From contig JAMPIV010006381.1 in the NCBI GenBank assembly GCA_024509875.1, positions 86,487 to 150,486 on the forward strand: 64,000 bases of DNA. Reading direction: 5' to 3'. The stretch is from Oreohelix idahoensis. Lineage: Eukaryota; Mollusca; Gastropoda; Stylommatophora; Oreohelicidae. Both the position numbers and the translations under genes were made by a program. The notes under the pieces were generated by a model. The model ran no database searches. It worked only from the letters and a program-made list of their open reading frames with translations, and had not been told where the DNA came from. Of this stretch, positions 44,341-55,355 are shown one piece after another. The first letter of the stretch is position 1; each line of letters starts with the position of its first letter.

Positions 44341-44681
44341 GCTATTACTCGAAGCAAAATCTCCGGTTAATATGTCTAACAGGAGACTGATTTTATGTGA
44401 GTATTCCTTTTTTCCTTGTACAATGATAGGTGTCCTCTCACCCTTCAGGCAGATACTCGCCGATTTTGGAGGTACTCATTAGAGCTGGGTCGGCTCAGGA
44501 GCTGTTCAGGTTATTCCAGTCCCTGGTTGATGACACTCCTTCAAACGTCTTCACCAGGGCTCGTATTATTCCAGTCCAACTCCCGGTTGATGACACTCCT
44601 TCAACTGTCTTCGCCAGGGCATGAACCTGGATCACCCAATCATCAGAGCAGTGTGGTAACCATTACACCAGCGTGGCTCCC
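44341..44681 (-). mobile_element. SINE family 2, antisense copy
   Basis: On the minus strand it begins GGGAGCCACGCTGGTGTAATG, carries a good B box (GGTTCATGCCC), the duplicated ~60-bp segment and the shared central domain, and ends near CTCGAGTAATAGC-like sequence. Diverged from the copy at 41476; no clear target duplication. Confidence 0.82.
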
Positions 44682-45903
44682 AGCTTATTAATAAAAGAGA
44701 CTAATTTGAGATAAGAATGAAGTGAAGGATCTCCACTAGACAGTGGTGTCTAATAAATCATGAGGAGTTATTTTGCATCCCCATGACATCAACTTCTGTC
44801 CCTAGTACCTTGATAAAGAAAGAGCCCCCGTTGTCTCAACTGAAGGATTTTGCTTATATGTAGATAATTATAGCACAAATGATACACGTTAATCACAAAG
44901 GAGTAACAATCAACAGTGTGATATAAACTTATTTGTTAAATATATACACCTATAGGGTTAGTAGAAAGTAAAAATTATTATTTTTTAATGCAAAGTGTTG
45001 TGATAAACTAAGTGTCCAACACTTATGGCAATGATTTACAGCATCCGTAATCCACTTACTCTTCTCAACTGTATGATCACACAAGGGTGTGTGCAGACTG
45101 TTCATTGTACAAGTCTTTTTTACAGAGTGAGTAATCCCAAAAATGAAAAATTATTGCTATAAATATCACACATGTAGTAGTTGAGAAACTCTGAAAGCTG
45201 TATTGTCCATAAATGATTAGAAATTTTTCCTGCATTGATGAACTGTGACAGTTGCCCCCAAAAACTGACTGCTGTCTGGTCTTGAATATAGATAGCACTG
45301 ACTAGAACTGATCTTCTTTCTAAATCAGCTTTCACGGAATGAATCTTGATTGAATGGATTAGCATTGTGCAATACACGTTGTGAGTAGATGAATTCACTT
45401 CATGCGCAGACTTGCTGAGAAACCAAACTTGGGTCAGGCAATAAACTTTTCACTTATTTGATCTTGAAATATAGACAAATAAACTTATGGCTGAGAGAAC
45501 TATATAAATAGATGAACAAAAATGCTGGCACCATGGACATGTACAAAAATGGGCTATAAACAGAAAACTCACTTTAATATTTTTATATACATACATAACT
45601 TTACACACCAAAATATGTGGACATCTAAAGTATTCACACAGACTGAATGACAGAGACACCTACAAGACTGACTACAAGAAGACAAAATACTGTCAATGAT
45701 TTGTTTGTTAATGTGTGTAACTTGTGAGGAGTAGAAAGATGAAATTATTATAAGTTTGTTATGACATGAGCTATTTACACAATATGTGAGTTTTTATTTT
45801 GATTACTGATGTCTAAGATTTTGATTTGTGTGTGAGTTCTGATGTATGATAATAACTGGGAATGCCAGACCAGGCAAAAAGTTCATGAGTACATTCACTA
45901 TTA
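44682..45903. other. No gene seen
   Basis: About 1.2 kb of intron sequence without recognisable coding, RNA or repeat features; open frames here are short and have no motif. Confidence 0.45.
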
Positions 45904-46502
45904 TCTATATAAATAAAAGGCAAAGTATAATTCTATGTTCTTAATACAAATCCGCATGCCTTATTATTTCTTGATGAATTTTGACAGAGACTCTCTTTAG
46001 GTACCGCCGGGGTACACCATGCAGTTATTTAATAATTTAATATTGTAATTATGACATTATGAGTAATTATATTTTTTCGTAAGAAATACATAGAATCCAT
46101 TTATTTCTCAGGGGCCATAACCAAATAAATAAGTATCCAATAAGTATTAAGGGACGTTACTCAAATGTTAAAACTATTATTTTATTTTTGTTATTAATTA
46201 CCATACGTTTGCATATTTTACAAGTTAATTAAAAATGTTTAACACAACATTTTTACTTTAATAGAAAATAGAAGAAAAAATAACAGTTTTCTGTAACACT
46301 TCCTTTTTTTTAACTATGTAATTTAATGGCACTCATTTGGCCAAGCGGTTTCAAATTGGATCGGAGCTGTATCGATATATATATTAAAATCAATGAACGT
46401 TCTCTGAGCATGTACATCCACAATGCATGTTTAATCTTAATGAAAATATTACATGGTATTATTTTTGTTTTACATAATTTTTTTAATGCGTGGTCAAAAT
46501 TT

Positions 46503-47540
46503 GAATGTATGTTTATTTTGAAGATGGCTGTATACCGCTCCACCTATGTCCCAGTCTTGACATATGGATGCAAGTCGTGGGCAATGACTACAACCCACAA
46601 AAGCCAGATCCAAACCTCAGAAATGAGGTATCTGAGGAAAGTGGTTGAAGTAACAAGAAGAGACATGGTCCGCAACCAGACGATCCGTCAAGGCCTAAAA
46701 TCCCATCCGCTGCAGACCCAAATAGAATAGTCACAACTAAGATGGTTTGGCCATGTCTGCAGAATGGGAGAAGATTGGCTACCACGACAAGCATGGGAAA
46801 CAAAGAGCCAGGGATCCAGACCTCCAGGACGACCCAGAGTCCGCTGGGAGGACAACATTAGACAATCTTTGAAGGACCGAGGACTAGAATGGAACCAGGC
46901 CAGGAAGAAGACAGCTGATAGAATGGTCTGGCGCTCTCTCTTCCAAACCTCTACACCTCACGGTAGAAGGGGAACGACTAAGTAAGTTTATTTTGATTGA
47001 AAATGCAGACTTATGCATTCATTCGCTTTCACTTATGGTATGTTGGTGCTCCAGAATTTTTTTATAAACCTTCGTCCCCGGTTAGTATTAAAATTTAGAA
47101 AATGCCTGGCTTTAGTCTGGTTGTTGAAATAACTGTATCAACATGTGTAAAAACCAAATTCACTCGAGTCGCTTTTTTTCCCGTTGCAATTATTTTTAAG
47201 TTATTTTATAGTAAAATCTTTAGTTGTTACAGAAAACAAAATTATTAGATAGCTATGATTGTTGAAGGACCGTTTAAATGGAAGGAATTTTTCCACTGGT
47301 TGCCAGGTCACATAATTTGGTTTCTACCGCTTTGGTTTTTAAAAAAAATAAGATGGTCACTATTTGTCAAATATGTATTCAATTCATTTGAATGTATGTT
47401 TATTTTGATTGACAAAGCAGATTTATGCATTCATTCATTTTCCCGTATGGTATGTCCATGCTTCAGAATTAAAAAAAATAAACCTTCGTCCCCGATTAGT
47501 ACTAAAATTTAGAAAATGTCCAGGTAACATAATTTGGTTT
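46503..47540 (+). repeat. ~410-bp tandem duplication inside the Helitron
   Basis: GAATGTATGTTTATTTTGATTG, TTATGCATTCATTC and AAACCTTCGTCCCCGGTTAGT occur near 46503-47100 and again near 47390-47515. The first copy is interrupted by the LINE fragment at 46522-46985; removing it gives a period of roughly 410 bp. Confidence 0.65.
46522..46985 (+). pseudogene. 3' fragment of the RTE-like LINE with target duplication
   Basis: Last 464 bp of the family of 6188-9284, from KMAVYRSTYVPVLTYGCKSW to the TAAG tail. GTTTATTTTGA stands at 46511-46521 and 46986-46996. One frame runs to a TAG near 46730 and the similarity continues in another frame. Confidence 0.92.
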
Positions 47541-47706
47541 CTACCAATATTTTCTATGCGTAAAACAGGGCCGTAAACAGTGTCTATCTGAATCAAGGGA
47601 AGCAATCCAAATGGTAAAATTATGAATCAAGGGAAACAATCAAAATGGTAAAATTATTATTAAAAGGTAGTAATTTACAACTCTAAATTTCTTTATTTTA
47701 CATAGC

Positions 47707-48396
47707 TGTAACGGCATAGTCATTCGCTAAAATATTTTGAGTGGTCACGTTGGAAAGTGGCTACGCTGTTAGGATAGAGAAAAACCTGTTTGGTCAGTCT
47801 GGGCTAAACGGAAGTCAGTATAAAACTTTTGGCGCAAAGTAGTCTTGAGATGTCCGCCGTCCAGTGAGGACGCTTTTGCCTGTGTCAGCAGTTGTGCTGG
47901 GTTTTGTTGGGAATGTCAGTGTGGTTCATACTACTTGCCGAGTTTCATGTGATCAGGAGTATTTGATTTATCGCTAGATGGTGGTTGTAAATTCTAGTGA
48001 TTTTCTCCTGGATCTTATTTATGAGAAGATTATTTGCAATTATGTATTGCGTTGTGTCAGTAGTGCATTCCGCCTGTGAGCGATAGTCATGGCGGTTGCC
48101 GAGTAGATTATGTCGATGACCATTTTTGCTATTATGTGAGTTGGTGTTATTCTCGCAAGTAAGTTGGCATTCTTATTACATTGTGTATTGCATTTTCATG
48201 CATATTGATAGCCGTATGTGGCTTTGTGTGTGTACTTTTCATTAAAGGGGTCAGTACCTGTTCCAGGTGTTATTAGTTATTTAATGTCAGCTAGTTCTAG
48301 TTGTGGTCGTACTCTTAGGCAATGAGCATTGATATTGTTAGTACTACGATGCATATGATATTGGTGGTAAATCCACAGCATTACTAGTGTCCGACA
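47707..48396 (+). repeat. 5' LTR of element C (690 bp)
   Basis: Begins TGTAACGGCATAGTC and ends AGTGTCCGACA. The 3' copy (51580-52269) has the same length. Flanks are ATAGC (47702-47706) and ATAAC (52270-52274), a 5-bp duplication with one transition. About 19 differences from the 3' copy, most of them transitions and many at CpG. Confidence 0.92.
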
Positions 48397-49725
48397 TCTG
48401 GGTGGCTCTTGTCCGGTCAGTTAAAGGCCGTGGGGCCAATATTTTGATAATATTTATAGCGGACAATTCTTTCAGCCATGGGGCCTGTTTGTTAGAGTAT
48501 TTATTCCCAGCTAACTGACTTTAAACGTGTTATTATTGCAAGTAAAGCCTTAGAGTGAAGCTATTCCTGGACTTATATTCGTTTGGATTATACGTTTTCT
48601 AGTGTGGAGTGTCGTTTGTTCCTGTGATCATCGTTGTTGTCAGTGCTGAGGATTCTCCATACTTAAGCACCGTTGGAGCTTCAGATAAGTTATTGTTTGT
48701 ATGTTTATGTTATGTATTATGTATTATATTGATATTTTCTTGTTTTTCTGATAATTTAATTTTATTGTCTGTCTTTCTTACTGATTCTATCTATAAGTTA
48801 CTTTGACTTGTTGAATAGTGTAGTGCTGTTGCTTTATTTGCTTCTCGGTTTGTGATTGTTTCTTTCCTTATGTTTTGACATTTCTTTATTGTTCAAGTTT
48901 GACATAGTGTGTATGTATATTGTTAGTTAAATGTGATCTTGCTCTGTGTTCTTTGGAGTTTGGTATTATCTTGATTATATATTGTGATACATTATAGTAT
49001 AATTCTACTGTTTGTTTACTTAGTTTATTTTCACTGAAGTGAAGATAGTGCTTGGTGGAAGAGATAGCTTCCAGCACCCCCATTGTTGAGTGTGGTTTTT
49101 GTAGAGTCTTTGGTGTTATAGTGTATTTGTGTGTTCAAGGGAGGAAGGGTGGTGAGTTTAATCCATTTTTGGCCTCTCGGGGAAAAGAGTGGATTAGACC
49201 GATTCTTTTAGGGTGCGGCTGTGTTTGTTTTGTGGTGGAGTCTGGCAGACGGATTTCCTGCGACTGCCCTGCTTAACATTCCAAGCCCTGTTGGTGTTAG
49301 CTGTATTTGTGTTGTGTGTATTTATGGTGTCATGTACATCTAGTAATTCTTGTGTTTTGTTTAAGTGGTGTGTTCTCTTGTCCCATCTTTCTATCTTGTA
49401 AATATGTTTACAGGTATCCCTTGTTTTCATTCGTGCTCAGTCACGCATTGTAGATATTTATCTACCTCTTCTCTTCGTGTTCTATCATCTTGTTCCTCGA
49501 GACTGGTATATTGTTTTCGTAATGTGATGTGTGTGTTTCTTTCATCTGTGTAGTGTTCATTGTTGCCATAGGTAGTACTTGCATAACAGAGATTATTGAG
49601 TTTAGAAGTAAGTGTAGTATTATTTGAATACAGCACTAGTGTGGGTGCCAGTAAAAGACTTTGAAGTAAAATCTGATTTGTGACTAAGTTGATATAGTGG
49701 TGTCAAAGCACCATAAAGTCTCAGA

Positions 49726-49940
49726 AGTTGTTATTATACAATTATCGACTATTGTAAGTTTATATACTGGTATTAAAGTATCAAGAAATTGTTATTATAC
49801 AACTATCGACTATTGTAAGTTTATATACTGGTATCAAGAAGTTGTTATTATACAACTATCGACTATTGTAAGTTTATATATTGGTGTCAAGGTATCAGGA
49901 AAGTTGTTATTATACAACTATCGACTATTGTGAGTTTGGT
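49726..49940 (+). repeat. Four ~53-61 bp tandem units in the leader of element C
   Basis: Each unit contains GTTGTTATTATACAA.TATCGA and CTATTGTAAGTTTATATA.TGG, at about 49726, 49787, 49840 and 49901. Units 2-4 are nearly identical. They lie about 400-600 bp upstream of the gag start, where an RNA packaging or translation element would be expected. Confidence 0.85.
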
Positions 49941-50090
49941 TGAGAATATAATAGAGAAGAAGTGGTCAGAAAGTCCAAATTTTTCAATTGGTGACACCAT
50001 AGCCAAGAGGCTAAGTGAGACTTTATTGATACTATAAGGTAAAGGTGAATTATATTTATACAATAAACTACGAGGTGATATTTACTTTCA

Positions 50091-50093
<3 letters not shown>

Positions 50094-50165
<72 letters not shown>
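50094..50165. repeat. (TA)n microsatellite in the leader of element C
   Basis: About 70 bp of uninterrupted (TA)n inside the LTR element, upstream of gag. Confidence 0.97.
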
Positions 50166-50171
<6 letters not shown>

Positions 50172-50327
50172 AGATTGAAGAAGTGATATCATTATTTACT
50201 ACTGTTGTTACTAAATATTATTGTAAGCAGAAACTTATCTGCTGACTTAAGTGGAATATATACAGTTGAGTAATTGTATTGTAAATATTTACACCAAAGT
50301 CAAGAGTGAGCATTCTGAGTGTACACC

Positions 50328-51650
50328 ATGGATCTACAGGCTTTCATTCAGATTGGGAAAGACTGTGGGTACACTCAGAAAGATCTGATGGATTTTGCCA
50401 AAACTGAATTTTATTCAGTTGAGAACCAAAAAGCTTTAAAGGAGAAGGAAGAGAATGACAAGAAAGAAAAGGAGGAGAAGGAAGAGAAGGAAAAGATGGA
50501 GAAGCAGAAGCGGGAGAGAGAGATCTGAGCTGAAAAGCTAGAGATCAAAAAAAAAGAATTCGAGTTACAAGAAAGGAAGATGAAAGAAGATAAAGAGTTA
50601 CAAGAAAAGAAGATGAAAGAAGAAAGTGAGTGGAAACAGAGAGAATTCGAGTTCCAAGAAAAGAAGTTGAGAGAAGATAGAGAATTGCAAGAAAAGAAGA
50701 TAGAGTCAGAGTTGGAGAAGGAGAGAATGAGGATGGATAAGGAGATACAATTGAAGAAGTTAAAAGTGGGTGCGAGTGGTCAGAACTCAACTTCTGGTGG
50801 GGCTCATCGTCCTTTTAGGCTGCGTCTACCAAATTTCAATGATAAAATTGATAGTTTTGATTTCTTCTTGGAAAGATTTGAGGCCGATTGTGTGGCCTAT
50901 AAGGCTGAAAGGGATCAGTGGCCATCTCTTTTATCAACACTGTTAGTGGGGCCCACGATGGAGACTTTTTATAGCCTCCCTGTAGAGAAAAGGGCCGATT
51001 ATGACAAAGTGAAGGAGAGATTGCTCCGGAGGTTCCTTCTGACTGCTGACGGCTACCGGACGCGTTTCAAAAACGCGATGCCTAGTTCAGACCAAGACTT
51101 CACGGATTTTATCTCGAAGATCAAACTTCTGCTGAATAGATGGATCGAAATGGAGGGGATAACAAAGGACTTTAATGGCTTGCTAGACTTGGTGCTACGG
51201 GACAAAGTTTTGTCCTCGTGTTCCAGTGAATTGATGGCGTTTTTCCAGGAACGTCAACCAAAGAACATTGAGTCCATGGCCCAGCTGGGGCACCATTATG
51301 TCCTGGCCCATCCGGGCAAATCTATTCAGAAGTCTGGTCTGTCAGATGACATAGTTGCCAGGGTTGGCAAAGTTCAGCGCCATCCTTGGCAAAACCAATC
51401 AGACAGAGGCCAGGAGCAGAAGTATGAGAAGCCTTCCAGCCCCTCTCAACCACGTAGAGGTAGCTATGGGAATTTTCATTCTCATAGGAACAGTTGGCCG
51501 AGGGGGCAGAACCGACAATATGATAGTTATAGTGACGGAAGGGAGTACCAAACTCGTAAACAGGTACATTTTGAGGAAATGTCACGGCATAGTCATTCGC
51601 TAAAATATTTTGAGTGGTCACGTTGGAAAGTGGCTACGCTGTTAGGATAG
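50328..51650 (+). pseudogene. Gag of element C with one in-frame stop
   Basis: ATG at 50328 in a strong initiation context (CACCATGG), giving MDLQAFIQIGKDCGYTQKDL. A highly charged coiled-coil region follows (EKEENDKKEKEEKEEKEK), broken by TGA at 50526-50528; the same frame continues with KKKEFELQERKMKEDKEL. The capsid-like part reads FRLRLPNFNDKIDSFDFFLE, TLLVGPTMETFYSLP, DYDKVKERLLRRF and FTDFISKIKLLLNRW. It ends in an Arg/Ser-rich tail (about 51420-51570) and runs through the LTR border to a stop at 51650. No CCHC knuckle is present. The overall plan resembles Gag of A and B, but the sequence is only distantly related. Confidence 0.85.
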
Positions 51651-52269
51651 AGAAAAACCTGTTTGGTCAGTCTGGACTAAACGGAAGTCGGTATAAAACT
51701 TTTGGCGCAAAGTAGTCTTGAGATGTCCACCGTCCAGTGAGGACGCTTTTGCCTGTGTCAGCAGTTGTGCTGGGTTTTGCTGGGAATGTCAGTGTGGTTC
51801 ATACTACTTGCTGAGTTTCATGTGATCAGGAGTATTTGATTTATCGCTAGGTGGTGGTTGTAAATTCTAGTGATTTTCTCCTGGATCTTATTTATGAGAA
51901 GATTATTTGCAATTATGTATTGCGTTGTGTCAGTAGTGCATTCCGCCTGTGAGTGATAGTCATGGTGGTTGCTGAGTAGATTATGTCGATGACCATTTTT
52001 GCTATTATGTGAGTTGGTGTTATTCTCGCAAGTAAGTTGGCATTCTTATTACATTGTGTATTGCATTTTCATGTGTATTGATAGCCGTGCGTGGCTTTGT
52101 GTGTGTACTTTTCATTAAAGGGGTCAGTACCTGTTCCAGGTGTTATTAGTTATTTAATGTCAGCTAGTTCTAGTTGTGGTCATACTCTTAGGCAATGAGC
52201 CTTGATATTGTTAGTACTACGATGTATATGATATTGGTGGTAAATCCACAACATTACTAGTGTCCGACA
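51580..52269 (+). repeat. 3' LTR of element C (690 bp)
   Basis: Begins TGTCACGGCATAGTC directly within the gag frame, with only a short purine run (GAGGAAA) before it, and ends GTGTCCGACA. The 5' copy is at 47707. Confidence 0.92.
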
Positions 52270-52457
52270 ATAACAATTTAAATTATTTAAACAGACACTA
52301 ATGCTTTATGCGCACATTTAAAAAAATTACTTTGATGTAGTATTTAAAAGTTATTATTACTTTTTATATCAAATTTAATTACATTTTACAAAGCAGTTTC
52401 TCCTTATTTACCAAATATTACATAGTATTTCGAAGACTAAGCACTTCATAATTACAT

Positions 52458-53287
52458 AAGCCGTCTACACTGATGGATCCAAGGGTGATAGTGGGCAACT
52501 AGGTGCCAGAGTTGTAATACCACAGTGGGGAATTAAAAAGAGCTACAGTGTAACTGAAGGGGCTTCGATTTTTACCGCAGAGATGTTAGCAATTCTAAAA
52601 AGTTTAGAAATAATCGAAGATAACCCACCAGAAGCTGTTACGATATTTATAGACTCACTATCATCACTACAAGCACAAGAACACCCAGGTAAATGTAGCC
52701 GGCCAGACATAAAGGAAGAAATTCTAGCAATTAATACATCACTAGGGAACAGAGGATGTAGTGTGAGGCTAGTGTGGGTTCCAGCACACATAGGTATAGC
52801 TGGTAATGAGTTGGCAGACCAGAACGCCAAGAATGGAAGAATAAGTAAAAACAATATAAGAGCAGGACTGGGAAGGTCGGAGATCAAGAGCCAAGTGAAG
52901 ATAACCATAAATGAGAAATGGAAGACAACATGGAAGAAAAGTAGAACAGGCAGACACGTGTTCAAACTGCTGAAAGAACCAACAAGGACGTGCCAGGTCA
53001 GAGAAGAATTAAACATACCATCGAACAAAAAACTGTGGCGTCTCCGTCTCAGTGCAGCATACTTTATGATAGAGGAACCACACTGCCAAGAATGTCAGGA
53101 AGAGAATGACATAGACCACTATCTGATTCATTGTAAAAAGTACGAACAACAAAGGCTTGAATTAAAAACTTACTATAGAAATCACAATATATACATGACA
53201 GGTGATAAGGTTTTAAGTATAGATGTCCCAGGTGATGCCCAATCAATACTTAAAAGTTATATACATAAAACAAAGGAAAACATATAA
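52458..53287 (+). pseudogene. LINE-type RNase H and C-terminal zinc knuckle
   Basis: Reads TDGSKGDSGQLGARVV (first catalytic Asp), FTAEMLAILKSLEII (Glu), IFIDSLSSLQAQEH (Asp), VWVPAHIGIAGNELADQNAK (last Asp), and then a C-terminal knuckle CQECQEENDIDHYLIHC. The order RNase H then knuckle is that of I/Jockey-type LINE ORF2 ends. No RT precedes it, so it is the 3' part of a 5'-truncated copy. The frame from 52583 to the stop at 53285-53287 has no lesion; the first block lies in the same frame upstream of the first ATG. An A-rich 3' UTR follows to about 53600. Confidence 0.85.
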
Positions 53288-53599
53288 GGTTAGTACTTCA
53301 GAAAAGACATTCAACCAAATAGAAATTAAGCAACAAAAACTAACAAATCATTATAAAAAAAAACCCAAAAAAATTAGCAAACCCATTAACTACTCACAGG
53401 ACACGGAAAGGCAAAGAGATTTTAAAAAATATATATATATATATATAAAAACACTAATACAAATTAAAACCAAGTGCAAATCTATATACAATACAAAAAC
53501 TGAAAATAAAATGACAAATACTTATATAAATTAAAACCAGCAACTGCAAAAGACAATAGTTATTTAAACTTAATACAAAATTAGTCGATAAAATGACAC

Positions 53600-54530
53600 T
53601 TAATACCCCAATTATAACCAAATTTCAGGTTGAACAGGGTAGACCAAGGTGGAACGAGAAGAGGCAATAATGGTCAGCTGTTAAGTTCCCGCTCTCCACC
53701 CATCACCGTTTCAAAACAACAAACAAACACTTCATAACTGACTGCAATATCTTTTGTAAAAGAAGAGGGTCTTTATCACATTGCTGGACCGAAGGATCTT
53801 CTATAATTGTACATGTACCAGTCTCAAACAGGGTGTGCCTCACCAAAGTAAGGCAATATTTAAGTTTTATTTTTGGCCCTTAATGAAATAAACTAGCTCA
53901 AAGCTAAACAATACACCAAAACAAAAGATCTTTATTTAGACATGTGTCCTTATATAACAGGCGTTATCTATTTTTCTCGGTTGAATAGGTGGTGTCTCAC
54001 CGAAATGAGAAACTACTATTTAAATAATACAACAACACAATCACTGTGTCTTTTATATTTGAAGTATGTATGACAGAAAATAATAAGCAGGTTTTTTTTT
54101 TTACAAGCAATAAATGTTTGAAAAGAACGTGCTACTAAAAACAGTAGTCAGAACGTTAAAAAAGGATGAGTTGGACTATTCTTTCTTGGTGCGCCAGGTC
54201 GGAAAGGGAAAATGTGTCTTATTAATTACCTTCTTGCTAAAACTCGGAAGCAGAATAAAATTGCTTTTGCAATTCCATCATAAGAAATAAGAGTATTTTG
54301 GAAAAACTCGGAAGAAAATTGAAAAGCAAAAGTGAAATCACTCTTCTGGTGGAACCATAAGGAATAACAGTATTGTGTGCAGCTTGCATTTGTAATTACT
54401 GTAAACAAGGCACAAGGATAGTCACTTAAAGTGGTAGTCGTTAACTTAGATGAAAATTCATTTTCACTTGAATGTCAAAATATTATAATTTGATTTTGAC
54501 ATTTCATAAGTTTCCTAAACAGTTACTAGG
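53600..54530. other. No gene seen (Helitron interior or older sequence)
   Basis: AT-rich sequence leading to the Helitron-like 3' hairpin. No coding motif. Confidence 0.45.
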
Positions 54531-54734
54531 AAAAAACCCAGGCAATGCCGGGTCCTTACAGCTAGTTTCTATATATAGCATACTAAGTGATGTTTTGATC
54601 CTACAGATTAAAAAAAAAACTAGGAATGGAAAGTTAGATTTACAGGATTCGATTAAACATTTAAAAACAAAAACCCAACAAAATAAATAAATAAAACAAG
54701 TACTATTTCATTTATACAACGACTATATCATTAC

Positions 54735-54855
54735 CTTCATCTTTACATAAGTCAGGCTGTTCTACTTTCTTAATTATTGGTATTGTTGTATCCATGATGT
54801 CAACTATCTGAACATGAGTACCACAGTCTTCATTGTGGTTATGACCATCATGATT
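54735..54855 (-). CDS. Small acidic exon, probably upstream exon of the zinc-finger gene
   Basis: Minus strand, 121 bp: acceptor TTGTCCTTCCAG before 54855 and donor AAG|GTAATGAT after 54735. The peptide (NHDGHNHNEDCGTHVQIVDI, then TTIPIIKKVEQPDLCKDE) is acidic and has no known domain. It starts in phase 0 and ends with one base of a codon (G); the zinc-finger exon at 37980 begins AT GTG CCT, so splicing restores GAT and an open frame (CKDE-D-VPYQAQ). The first coding exon is not in the window or not recognised. Splicing is inferred, not shown. Confidence 0.6.
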
Positions 54856-54909
54856 CTGGAAGGACAACAATACATGAGAACTATTTAGTGAGCTTAACAA
54901 CTGGTACAA

Positions 54910-55355
54910 ACATTTAATAAGCTAAGTATATGAAAAGCTGTTGTTGTGTGAAAAAAGTTGTGAAAGTTGTGATCCATTTATGAAATGAAATCATTCCATG
55001 GCACATCCACAGTTGTCATGTTACAAGAAAATGGACTGCACTCTCAGAGCAGTGGTGGTTTGATAATCATAAATCTAAAGTTTGTCACACAATGAATGCT
55101 TCCCCTGTTGAAGTGATATCACTTATTAAATTAAAGCATTAAATATTACTTCTGTGAATGACACCTTAATTCACATTCTTAGCAGCCTCACAGACAAACA
55201 ATTATGGCATCATACACAGGTTAACAAAAATGAAATAGGCACATGTATTCCAGATTTTGAGAGCACTTTAAAAATTATGAGTTCATTGAAATGAGAATAC
55301 AATTATCTTTTGTTCATCTTCCTTTTTAACTTTCTTAGTATGTACTTGCCTAATG
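54910..55355. other. No gene seen
   Basis: Unique-looking AT-rich sequence between the small exon and the LINE. An earlier exon of the zinc-finger gene could lie further upstream on the minus strand, but none is recognisable here. Confidence 0.4.

Larger units (their letters stand above)
47707..52269 (+). mobile_element. Gag-only LTR retrotransposon (element C)
   Basis: 4,563 bp: two 690-bp LTRs, a 1.9-kb leader with a short tandem repeat and a (TA)n array, and a gag gene that runs directly into the 3' LTR. There is no protease, integrase, RT or RNase H. TGGGTGGCTCTTGTCCGG shortly after the 5' LTR resembles the tRNA-Pro-type primer sites of A and B. It is a non-autonomous element of the gag-retaining kind and would rely on another element's Pol. 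Confidence 0.88.
45904..54565 (+). mobile_element. Probable non-autonomous Helitron, swollen by nested insertions
   Basis: The left end is A|TCTATATAAATAAAAGGCAAAGT, a common Helitron 5' start. The right end is a hairpin (CCCAGGCAATGCCGGG) followed about 12 bp later by CTAG|T. Helitrons begin with TC, end with CTRR after a hairpin, and insert between A and T without target duplication, as seen here. No Rep/helicase frame is present. Inside lie a LINE fragment, a gag-only LTR element and an RNase H LINE, so the original would have been about 2.5-3 kb. That both ends belong to one element is inference. Confidence 0.6.

Noticed and set aside
49697..49933. 78-codon frame in the leader of element C
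   Set aside because: Its periodic peptide only mirrors the ~60-bp DNA repeats, and it lies upstream of the well-placed gag ATG.
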